Shown here in pieces: positions 51,601-59,330 of a DNA stretch of 64,000 nucleotides. This DNA comes from Pseudaminobacter salicylatoxidans (lineage in GTDB: Bacteria > Pseudomonadota > Alphaproteobacteria > Rhizobiales > Rhizobiaceae), in assembly GCF_003148475.1 (NCBI RefSeq), contig NZ_QGGG01000010.1:124001-188000 (forward strand). Direction: 5' to 3'. Each line of letters begins with the position of its first letter. The first letter of the stretch is position 1. Made by a program: the position numbers and the translations under genes. The notes under the pieces were generated by a model. That model worked only from the letters and a program-made list of their open reading frames with translations, did no database searches and was not told the DNA's origin.

Positions 51601-54142
51601 CCGACACGTCCTCCAGCGCGCGGGCGACCTGTGCCGCACTAAAGCCAACGGAAATGCCGCCGACTGAGATGCCGAAGCCCTCGCCGAAGGGGGCGATTCG
51701 AGAGCGGCTGGGAAGGCGACCAAGTCGCTCGCCATTCCACAAAACCGACCAATAGTCGGTGCCATTTTCAACTGCCAGGAAATCAACCTTCTCGATACCA
51801 CCCGGCGATCTAAGCGAGAGCGTCAAGAGGTCGGGGACACAGTCTGGATCTAGGACACTCACCGCAGGGCAAGGATTGCCGCCGGACTCAGCCTCTAGCA
51901 GCACACCTTGGGCAACCGCGTGCCATGCAAGACGCAGGGGGTGCAGCGGCGATAAGATAATCGCGTCGGGGACCCGGGATATTGTCCTGCGATCATCATC
52001 CAGCGACGTGACAATACCCACATCGACCCAGCATGCTACGTCGGGTTCGGCGGCCAGCCAAGCTTGGTAGGCATCGAGATACCGTTCGACAACGGCGCGG
52101 AAGTCCTCATCGCTAGCAAGCCACTTGCCGAGCTCGGCCGACTCCATCAGCCCGGTTTGGTCACCAGAACCCCGAATGCGCGCCGCAAGTTGCTGCCTCG
52201 CTTCCACGAAGCCAACTGGCGGCTGGAACTCGGTGGCGTCCGGGCGCGGGTCCTGCAGGAAACGCCCAGTTGAGAAGATTGGTCCGGTGCCAGTACCCCA
52301 GACGGGTTGGACCCAAGCATCTACATAGTCGTCGGCAAGCACGATCGGCAGGTACGATCTACCCACGGAGTCTTCGGATAGCATCCAATCCTGCAGGCTG
52401 GAAGCTCTGGCACTTCGGTTCAGCTGGACGACAGGCTTGGCTTCTGAAGGTTCGATTGCTCGGCGATTGGCACGAATCAATCGCTCAAATTCGCTCCGGC
52501 AGCCCTGCTCGACCACGTCCTCAACCGCGAGGAATACACGGCAGGTCTCGTGCGAGACCGAGCCGTCCGCCGCTGGCTTGCTGAAGCCAATGTCAACTTG
52601 ATAGTTCGTTTCTGCTTCAACTTCGATCTGATGAAGTCCCTGGCGCACAGGACGGACGAAAAGCTGCTGCATGGCATCAAGGCGATCCTCGGTATCGTCC
52701 GCGGTGCCAGTCGCCTCAGCAGCCAGGTTCACTCCCGGCGATGTGAACACCATCAGTTCGTAGCGTCCACCGCCAGGCACGGTCAGGCTGGCTTCCAGCT
52801 CTGGTGCCCCCTTGGCGCGACGCGTAGGTTTGCGTGGCGGGGTCAGCTTGCGGGCGAGCCGACAGGCAACGAAAATTCCGGGTTGCCAGGTCGCGAGCGA
52901 CACGATCTTGATCGCCCCGGGCTTGAAACCCTCGGCAGATGCCGCGTACCGAAGGGGCGTCCTGTGGTCCGGCGGCGCTTCGTCAAGGAAGGCAGTCTCC
53001 TCGTCGCCAACCCGAACCTCCCCAAGCTTGTTGCCCTTGCCGCGCTCAATTGACACGACGGTATCTGTCGCGTCCTTGCCCACTGTCTCGAAGGTAAGTG
53101 CAACACTGCCCTCCACGAGGATGGGCATGCCCTTTGCCAATGGGACAAGGCTATTCGAGCAACCCATTCGAATGTCGCCCTGCGCGGCGACATCCTCGGT
53201 GAGCAACTCCGACCACTTCTCGGTTGTCAGTGCGCTCCACCAATTCGGCGCTGCCGGCATATTCAAACCATTGTCCGGAGCGTAGTAGGCGGCCGTCGCC
53301 CTTTCGAAGGCCGTCGGAAGGTCGCAGGTCTCGCGCAAGTGGGTCAGGAAGGCATCGAGGTGGCGACTATCTTCATCGCTCGCGTTCTCCTGCGCACGGC
53401 GAACGCCGGGGCCAAATCCATCGGACATGGCATCCGCGATTTTCTCCAAGACGCCCAACTGATCGCGAGACGATATTCCGCCGTCATGCATCGGTGGCAT
53501 GCCGCAAGCAAGGCTGACCTGTTGTCCCGGCGTGAGGCCAGTCGAGCCCGGCGTCGCCGAGAATAGGCGCGACAGGACCTTCCAGGCTGCAGCGCGTTGG
53601 GTTCGCTCGGGATCCATTTCGTCTGCGGCAGAAGCCGCCCGGCCAATCAATATGAGCGCGTCGTCGCGCTGCTGCGGGTCCATGATACCCGCCTTACGAA
53701 TGCCGACGCGCACTAGTTCCTGAACGAACTCGTCTGCCCACCAATCCTCGAACGGCACGTTGCCTCCGTTGTTGGCGGCCGCGACGCCAAATTCGTCGGT
53801 CGTTGACGTCACCGAGCGCATGCTGTGGTGGCCCGGAGGAACAAGGGCCAGAAATGTGGGCTGGGAGGGTGAATTGCGTAGGTTGAGCAAGTGGGTGTCG
53901 TCACACCGACCAGACACGCCGACCGGTGGATTTTCCTCTCCCACGGCCAAACTAGGCAGCTGAAGCAATATGGGCACCCTAGAACCTACCACGCCATCGG
54001 CCGTTAATAGGTCAAAGACTTCGGACAATGTCTCCCTTTGAGGACCATGAAAGATCAAACGCACTTCGCCTTGGTCGCCGTCAGGCGATTGGGCGAGCTT
54101 GTCGCGAATGAGGTCCGCGATGGCAGATGCCAAATGATTCAT
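48671..54142 (-). CDS. 1823-aa HerA/FtsK-type ATPase with internal nuclease-like motif (DptH/DndH-like layout)
   Basis: This is a giant multidomain protein. The C-terminal third is a HerA/VirB4-class P-loop ATPase: Walker A GDLGTGKTQ near residue 1484, FLIFDYKRDY after it, Walker B YLLVDEADNI near 1706, and ILASQYLRHF as sensor. Near residues 1205-1232, RPDLLVV...TPIEVKCR has the D...ExK spacing of a PD-(D/E)xK nuclease. The N-terminal 1100 residues have no motif I recognise. Length, place in the operon and a C-terminal HerA ATPase match DptH/DndH of phosphorothioation-dependent restriction, but no dnd/ssp modification genes are present. It overlaps the previous gene by four bases. Confidence 0.75.
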   Translation of the reverse strand: MNHLASAIADLIRDKLAQSPDGDQGEVRLIFHGPQRETLSEVFDLLTADGVVGSRVPILLQLPSLAVGEENPPVGVSGRCDDTHLLNLRNSPSQPTFLALVPPGHHSMRSVTSTTDEFGVAAANNGGNVPFEDWWADEFVQELVRVGIRKAGIMDPQQRDDALILIGRAASAADEMDPERTQRAAAWKVLSRLFSATPGSTGLTPGQQVSLACGMPPMHDGGISSRDQLGVLEKIADAMSDGFGPGVRRAQENASDEDSRHLDAFLTHLRETCDLPTAFERATAAYYAPDNGLNMPAAPNWWSALTTEKWSELLTEDVAAQGDIRMGCSNSLVPLAKGMPILVEGSVALTFETVGKDATDTVVSIERGKGNKLGEVRVGDEETAFLDEAPPDHRTPLRYAASAEGFKPGAIKIVSLATWQPGIFVACRLARKLTPPRKPTRRAKGAPELEASLTVPGGGRYELMVFTSPGVNLAAEATGTADDTEDRLDAMQQLFVRPVRQGLHQIEVEAETNYQVDIGFSKPAADGSVSHETCRVFLAVEDVVEQGCRSEFERLIRANRRAIEPSEAKPVVQLNRSARASSLQDWMLSEDSVGRSYLPIVLADDYVDAWVQPVWGTGTGPIFSTGRFLQDPRPDATEFQPPVGFVEARQQLAARIRGSGDQTGLMESAELGKWLASDEDFRAVVERYLDAYQAWLAAEPDVACWVDVGIVTSLDDDRRTISRVPDAIILSPLHPLRLAWHAVAQGVLLEAESGGNPCPAVSVLDPDCVPDLLTLSLRSPGGIEKVDFLAVENGTDYWSVLWNGERLGRLPSRSRIAPFGEGFGISVGGISVGFSAAQVARALEDVSGLLAAKPAIGVVVASAGGTTDACNEGLITWCSDRYRDGNGRALRQGAGPRVVEIYDHRDGDSRPDDATIANLSEDTRNGVRWFDGQPATARPDLGIIAQLDMSEPSTAAVSGRSPLGHGGLLRHRVRRQLPGAFLSETRQSLPGSNSGDVLADKVAACLGTLESLGDRPTGMRFAPNVNVVRDMLETRRTDFVAVSSSAIDPACFLGGWLEDAYLWDYDMPSYSHRAGDTNGYYLLSRVKQADREALSKALSRLPGCAAIEPNQVQDVLLEIARRGIPTIRGLAGDNAGATGDLGLFVAVRLLQDRFRLSNIGESLVPVIDSSGDDITVCIIVPVDPFRGYFSDLAKSLGKDRKDASLSRPDLLVVGIHLGTNGVRIHLTPIEVKCRPGSVFPQSEVNDALEQARTFSRLLASMLPHDGQPVAWAIGFQHLLLSIIGFGMRVYSQHPDVVGREAQWTSLHERIASAILDPRPCVSVDQRGRLIIVDDSPRSGARDRDDDGFDETITIGSSDAGQVVAGDPLAFYESVRAKVGQWDLFPIVGEFTTGLVEPHTDPNVKATPEAPLESSGDDVAGAVPVELAPVLASAESSALATPDEASTGIVLSIGTTVDSFRPGDVQLNISDTRLNQLNMGVVGDLGTGKTQLLKSLILQISDASAANRGIRPRFLIFDYKRDYSSPEFVKATGARVVKPYRLPLNLFDTSTIGDAAAPWLDRFRFFADVLDKIYTGIGPVQRDKLKRAVRAAYDACLPGQQPTLYDVHAAYAELLDGKSDSPMAIIDDLVDMEVFAAKTSETQPFDEFLDGVVVISLDALGQDDRSKNMLVAVMLNMFYENMLRTPKRPFIGKGPQLRAVDSYLLVDEADNIMRYEFDVLRKLLLQGREFGTGVILASQYLRHFKVNATDYREPLLSWFVHKVPNVTPAELSALGLTGSAAEMAERVKSLQVHQCLYKSFDVPGEVVRGLPFFELEARRGTGNG

Positions 54143-55650
54143 GCGGTTATTTCCAGACGGTTAGGAAAAGGCGGCACGAGCAGCATGCCACTTTCTGCAT
54201 CAGGGCTGTCGAGCACCAACCCGAGCATGCGCAACTGGTGACCAAGGTCGTTCGTCGCGATATCCCTGTGGTCGACGATCGTCCCGTATCCGGCCAGATG
54301 CTGCGAAAGGCGGCGCACCGACCTTGGACCCGTGGTGCCTGCCAGGGAACAATGCACGAGCGCCAGGACGCTGACAGGACCCAGGCCGACGACCCAAGGG
54401 CTCGAATTGCTCGTCCCGCGCTTGCGAAGCACGAATCCCTGATCATATGCACGCAAGGCGGGGTTCGCAGCTTGCCGCTGGCCGAGGACATGGCGCGCGA
54501 ACTCCATGATGTTCGATCCGATTCCCTTTTTGCACAGCAGGGTACGGGTCTCACGTTCGGATACTTCGGCCAACGCCTCGCGAATTCCCGTCGCCTCTAT
54601 CTCTGTCACGCTCGCCCGCACACGCTTGCAAACCTCTGCGACGGCCCTTGCCGATGATATTGACGCAATCTCAATACCGACGGTTTGAAGTGCCCATAGA
54701 GTGGCGTTGAGCCCAAGACGGGCCTGCAGGAAGGCTGACGCGCGGTCCTTGATGCCGGGAAGGGCGCGATCACCATAGGACAGGAACTGGAATGTCTTGG
54801 GATAAATTGCTGAGCGCGCCGATGCTTCGTCGATGGGCCCGCCGCCGTCGAGCGCCCCTTTTATGCAATCCCACAACCTAGCATGGACGTCGCACAGCCA
54901 AGTTACATGCGCGACCGCAGCGAGCCTGACAATCGCCTCCAGAAGGGTGGTCCATTGTCGGCGGGTCATGGAATCCTTGGCGGAAATGATCGAGCCAAGG
55001 TCACGGACGAAGCGCCGTGCTGGGTAGTCCAGTCCACTTGTGTCGGTTGGATCGAGCGTCGATTGTTCGCCGGGCTCAACAGCCGCCCAGGCTGGCTGTG
55101 GCGACCAAGCCTCGATCTCGGCTTGCAGGAAGCGGGCGAATATGTCGTCGGCTTCGGCAACTGAAAGAGCCTCGAACAGCGCCTGCCAAGTAGCGTTCGC
55201 TATTGCCACGTCCGGCGCCCCAAGCCACACCATGCGCCTGATCAACGCACCAGCCGGCCAAGAATTGCTGCTGAGCCTCGCCGATCCGGAAAAGACGGTG
55301 GCTTGGGGCACGAGCGGAGTGACCTGCAAGAAACGCTTCGAGGATTGATTGGGGAGCTTGGGGCTTTCGAGGACGGAGTGGAGCAGCACGTGGAAGGTGT
55401 CTGCGTCGAGTGAAGCCGAATCTGGCTTGCGCGCGCGGTCGCGATACCATTGGACTTCCTTGTCGAGGTCGCGCCCGCGTTGGGGCACGGTGCGCTCAGT
55501 TGCACCCTCCAGACCGATGTGCCGGTACAACGAAGACAGAATGACTTCGGAGCTTGCATATTCGGGAGCAGGCGACATCGCGAGCGCTGAATCCTGATAG
55601 GCCGGATGGGAGGTGCGCCAGGGTTCGTCCCTGAATCTTGCTAGTGTCAT
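54139..55650 (-). CDS. 503-aa protein of unknown fold in the methyltransferase-ATPase operon
   Basis: I do not recognise a family. The chain is largely helical, has no membrane segment, no P-loop and no clear catalytic motif. WRTSHPAYQDSALAMSPAPEYASSEV is near the N-terminus, and RLSQHLAGYGTIVDHRDIATND near the C-terminus looks like a winged-helix segment. It overlaps both neighbours by four bases (ATGA), so it is made in step with the two ATPases. Its position between a mid-size P-loop protein and a giant HerA protein is that of DptG/DndG. Confidence 0.6.
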   Translation of the reverse strand: MTLARFRDEPWRTSHPAYQDSALAMSPAPEYASSEVILSSLYRHIGLEGATERTVPQRGRDLDKEVQWYRDRARKPDSASLDADTFHVLLHSVLESPKLPNQSSKRFLQVTPLVPQATVFSGSARLSSNSWPAGALIRRMVWLGAPDVAIANATWQALFEALSVAEADDIFARFLQAEIEAWSPQPAWAAVEPGEQSTLDPTDTSGLDYPARRFVRDLGSIISAKDSMTRRQWTTLLEAIVRLAAVAHVTWLCDVHARLWDCIKGALDGGGPIDEASARSAIYPKTFQFLSYGDRALPGIKDRASAFLQARLGLNATLWALQTVGIEIASISSARAVAEVCKRVRASVTEIEATGIREALAEVSERETRTLLCKKGIGSNIMEFARHVLGQRQAANPALRAYDQGFVLRKRGTSNSSPWVVGLGPVSVLALVHCSLAGTTGPRSVRRLSQHLAGYGTIVDHRDIATNDLGHQLRMLGLVLDSPDAESGMLLVPPFPNRLEITA

Positions 55651-57758
55651 CGACCCCCGCCTTCCTTTCGAACGGCGAATCCAGATCGCCGTTGAACAAC
55701 CGACATACCGCTTGACCCAATCCGAATGCGTGCGCGATCGAGTACGAGCTTGTCCCTGACGATCGGGCCTGAAAGGCGCGCTCGCGTCGTGTCCAGCAGC
55801 GCAAGCACGGTCCGGGGCAGCGACGCTACCGACATCCCTTTCTCAAGTTCCTTCACCGCCTTGAAGAGGTCGTAGGTTAACGCGATGGGCTGGCCCGACC
55901 TTCCATCGCCAACCATCAAGAAACAGATCGGAGACACGGGCCGGCCGGCCTTCTTGGAATCGTGTGGCTGCACCGAGCGCGACGGCACGACCAGAGTAGC
56001 GCGCCGAATCATCGGCGGAAGAGGTTGGCCAAACGTCGTCGTCAAAGAGATTTCGAAGTCCTGATTCCGGTTAAGCAACTGTTCGACTTCCTGCGCGACG
56101 TCGAATAGGTCATCGCCAGCGGTGTCCTCCACTACTCGCTGGAAGTCATTCAGGATCGGCGCGTCGAGTACGGCGCCGGTCCTCGCACCAAGGGCGCGTC
56201 GCACTAGGCGGCATGCAAAGTCACGGAGGAAGCGCTGGACATTGGTGGCAGACGCGGGCCGCTTTCGGCGTACGCCACCAAGCGAGAGCTCCGCGTCCAG
56301 CTTGGCCAGCCGTTCGATCAGGTCGACCTCAAGCCTGGAGAGCACTTGTAGTTTTCTAATATAGTCAAGGCCTTCAAGCACTGATCGGCTGAACCGAACG
56401 TCAAGCTCGCGCAGAGCAAAGCGGGTGTTTTTTGTGACCTGCACTTCCGTGTCGGGATCGGTAAGGGCGGGGTCCAGAAGCTCAGCCACTCCGTCGAGCG
56501 CGCTGCTTATCATTGCGGGCAAGTATGCCGTCCGACGAGACGACAAAAACCACTGCAAGCCCATTGCAGTATTGTCGTCTTCGAGCCCAAGCTCCTTGAT
56601 CTCTCGGAGGAGGGCGGGGCCAGCGTCGCGCTCCCAGCGGTGAAATAGCGCGTGCTGGTATTGCGACGCGACCAAGTGGAATATCGCGGTCGATTGTTCC
56701 CTCGACGGCTTGCCGCTCCGGCGCGCAATCTCGTCGAGACCGAAGAGCTTTCCCGCCCATTCGCACGGCTCTAGACTTGCTTCGCGTGGGGATACCCGGT
56801 GGCCGGCAAATAGGTAGGATGCAAGGGAGAACATATCGCGAAAGCTCCAGCGCTTTCCGCTTGCCACCTCGAACCATCGAAGAATCTGCAGGAGCGACGT
56901 TTCTGCGCGCCCGTGTGCTAGCCGCTCGCGACTTCCGCAGAACGGGCAGGAAGTGCCGCCAGCGCACGAGCCGGCTGCTGGCCACTTCTCCGCATCCAAT
57001 GCCGTGCGAAACAGGCTTCGCGCCGGTTCCTCACCGCCGGCCACCGGCCTTAGCAACAGCGATTCGGCGTCCATCGGCCAAACGGCTACGTCGGCAAACC
57101 CGGCAAGCGGCCAGCAGGAGGGCGCGTCTGGCGTCAGGCTAACTGCACGCGTGACGGCTTCAAGCAAGTGGCGCGGCCCCTCGCGCTCATGGTCGATCGC
57201 CTCGATCAGGGCATCGTCCAACACGCCACGGTTGACGCAGCACAAGTAGGCCTCCTCGGCGCCGGCGGCTTGGACTGCATCGAGTTCATCGAGCAAGAGC
57301 TGCGCGGCTTGCTTCCCAGTGGCACCGACTACCGCAGAGGCATCCTGAACGATCGACAAGCCAAGCCTTCGCGAGCGGCCCCCGAGACCCAATGTATCCA
57401 CGCGAACAAGCCTCGGTACGGCTGTGCCCTCAGGCGGGAAGAATGATTTCTTGAGCTTCGCTGCAAGCTCGCCTTCGGCGCCAAGCGCCGTGTCGAGCCA
57501 GCCTACGGTGGATTCGATTGCCTCAGTCTTCCCGTTCCCAGGCCCCCCCACCAGCAATAAGATGCGCGGGACCCCGTTGGACTCCGACGCAATCGATCTG
57601 GCCCATGCCTCAAGGCGATGCAAAAGGTTGGTCTCAAAGACAGCTTGGCCTGGCCGGCCGCTACCCGCGTCGAACAGGCGCCGCACGCCACCAGACCGGT
57701 TTCCGGCCCAATTCAGCAGTTGCGCCGGAAACGGCGCCTCGGTGATTTCCCCAGTCAT
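55647..57758 (-). CDS. 703-aa AAA-like P-loop ATPase (DptF/PglY-like layout)
   Basis: Walker A is LLVGGPGNGKTEA at residues 68-80, Walker B QLLLDELDAV near 153-162, and CCVNRGVL near 173-180 looks like the sensor strand. A probable zinc site has C265, C271 and C274 (CAGGTSCPFC). The remaining 400 residues are helical. The P-loop followed by an Asn-Arg-Gly sensor strand resembles DptF-type ATPases. It starts eight bases after the methyltransferase gene and overlaps the next gene by four. Confidence 0.7.
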   Translation of the reverse strand: MTGEITEAPFPAQLLNWAGNRSGGVRRLFDAGSGRPGQAVFETNLLHRLEAWARSIASESNGVPRILLLVGGPGNGKTEAIESTVGWLDTALGAEGELAAKLKKSFFPPEGTAVPRLVRVDTLGLGGRSRRLGLSIVQDASAVVGATGKQAAQLLLDELDAVQAAGAEEAYLCCVNRGVLDDALIEAIDHEREGPRHLLEAVTRAVSLTPDAPSCWPLAGFADVAVWPMDAESLLLRPVAGGEEPARSLFRTALDAEKWPAAGSCAGGTSCPFCGSRERLAHGRAETSLLQILRWFEVASGKRWSFRDMFSLASYLFAGHRVSPREASLEPCEWAGKLFGLDEIARRSGKPSREQSTAIFHLVASQYQHALFHRWERDAGPALLREIKELGLEDDNTAMGLQWFLSSRRTAYLPAMISSALDGVAELLDPALTDPDTEVQVTKNTRFALRELDVRFSRSVLEGLDYIRKLQVLSRLEVDLIERLAKLDAELSLGGVRRKRPASATNVQRFLRDFACRLVRRALGARTGAVLDAPILNDFQRVVEDTAGDDLFDVAQEVEQLLNRNQDFEISLTTTFGQPLPPMIRRATLVVPSRSVQPHDSKKAGRPVSPICFLMVGDGRSGQPIALTYDLFKAVKELEKGMSVASLPRTVLALLDTTRARLSGPIVRDKLVLDRARIRIGSSGMSVVQRRSGFAVRKEGGGR

Positions 57759-57766
57759 ACGCCCCC

Positions 57767-59095
57767 CTAGGCCGTCGCTGCTATTGGCAACTCCGCTATG
57801 CCCTGACCAACCGCCGATTTCTTACTCGCGACTTCTTCAAGGAGATTTTGAACGGCTATGCCAATAGCGCGCGCGAGATACGGCGGAACGGCGTTGCCGA
57901 CCTGTGTGTAGCGCGGACATTCCTTGGTGCGCCGGTCGCCCCCGGTCGTGAACTTTCCCTTGAACACAAACCAATCCGGGAAAGATTGGAGACGAGCGCT
58001 CTCGCGGACGGTTAATATTCGAGGTTCGCAGTAGTGCAGAATGTCATCTGGCAGGGTGGTCAGCGTCGGCGCTGGTTCGTCGCTCGCCATCGGGTAAATC
58101 CGGTGCTTCTTCAGGCCATAGGTTTTGCGGCTTTCGTTGTCCATGCGGACACCCTTGCGGCACTCGACCAGAATGCGACGAAACCGCTCCTGAACGTCGT
58201 CCCGATGCCGCGCAAGCCGCATGCTGTCCATGTTTCCCTGATGGCCAGCCTGCATGAGCTTCTGATATGTCGTAGTAGGCTTGCCATACTTTACCTCACG
58301 GAAGCCGCTGGAGGATTCCGGGTCTGTGCAGGCGATCATCTCGCGACCGACAGTCTCCAGGTCGGACAACGCGCTAGAGGCACTGACGGCCTCGGGAAGG
58401 CCAAGTTCCTGAAGCTGCGTGAGTCGCGCTTCGTCGAGCAGTACGAATAGTCTCCTAATTCCGCCATCTAGCCATTCGCACAAGTCCTTCCGGATACCGA
58501 CTGCTATTAAGCGCGAACGACGCTGGGGTACACCGAACCGCGAGGAATCCACCAACATTGCCTCCATCCTGTATCCAGCGACATCGAGGCTATCGACAAG
58601 CTTGTCATAGAAAGACCTTGGCTTTTCCGCGTGTTCACCAGGAACAGGAAGGCCCACTATGTTTCGACGGGCGTGGGCTACGCGCATCCCTGGTACGTTT
58701 TCCAGGATGAGGGCTTGTGGCTGGAGTGCGTCCACGACCTCCACGTATTTTTTGAAGAGGAGGTTCCGGGGGTCGTCCTCGACGCGACGTCCAGCAAAGC
58801 TAAAACCCTGGCAGGGTGGACCGCCAGCAAGCACGTCAATAGTGCCTCGCAGCTTGATCAGGTCATCCTTGTGCTGAGCAAGGAGGAGCTCAATGTCCCA
58901 CGCCCGCTTGGCGAGCCAATTCGGCCAATCAAAAGCGACCTTTGGCGAGGCGTTGTCTATGAAATTGGCCGAAAACGTCTCGAAGGCCATCGGATCGCGT
59001 TCAATCGCGAACTTGCCGTTCAGCCCTGCCAGCGACAGTCCAAGAGACAGCCCGCCGCAGCCTGAGAACAAATCCGCAAAACTATAAGACTTCAT
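57767..59095 (-). CDS. DNA (cytosine-5) methyltransferase
   Basis: The protein has 442 residues with the C5 methyltransferase motifs in order: I DLFSGCGGLSLG (8-19), IV GGPPCQGFS with catalytic C95, VI ENVPG, VIII QRRSRL, the target recognition region around residues 230-340, IX ARLQSFPD, and X QVGNAVPPYLA. The target sequence cannot be read from the protein. It heads an operon that continues with the two ATPases, the 503-aa protein and Vsr. The 235 bases upstream contain an AT-rich promoter-like patch. Confidence 0.93.
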   Translation of the reverse strand: MKSYSFADLFSGCGGLSLGLSLAGLNGKFAIERDPMAFETFSANFIDNASPKVAFDWPNWLAKRAWDIELLLAQHKDDLIKLRGTIDVLAGGPPCQGFSFAGRRVEDDPRNLLFKKYVEVVDALQPQALILENVPGMRVAHARRNIVGLPVPGEHAEKPRSFYDKLVDSLDVAGYRMEAMLVDSSRFGVPQRRSRLIAVGIRKDLCEWLDGGIRRLFVLLDEARLTQLQELGLPEAVSASSALSDLETVGREMIACTDPESSSGFREVKYGKPTTTYQKLMQAGHQGNMDSMRLARHRDDVQERFRRILVECRKGVRMDNESRKTYGLKKHRIYPMASDEPAPTLTTLPDDILHYCEPRILTVRESARLQSFPDWFVFKGKFTTGGDRRTKECPRYTQVGNAVPPYLARAIGIAVQNLLEEVASKKSAVGQGIAELPIAATA

Positions 59096-59102
59096 GTACG
59101 AT

Positions 59103-59124
59103 CCCGATATTACTATATTCCGGG
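59103..59124. promoter_or_regulatory. imperfect inverted repeat at the methyltransferase promoter
   Basis: CCCGATAT (59103-59110) and ATATTCCGGG (59115-59124) form a loose dyad directly before the methyltransferase start, in an AT-rich patch that continues to about 59165. It could be an operator for self-control by the methyltransferase or another element protein. Confidence 0.25.
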
Positions 59125-59330
59125 CATAGAGGCGCGATAATTTCCATTTTTACTTTATTGCGATCAACGAAAACTCGGGCCAATCCCTAACAGGCACAAT
59201 ATCTGGATTTGTCCAGAAGCGCCAGGACCATAACAACAGAGGGACGATCATCCTACAACAATTTCACAGGGAGCAAGCTTTGGTCGCCCACAAACCCAGC
59301 TCCGGCCCACTCGGCGTAGCGCATTGGCCT

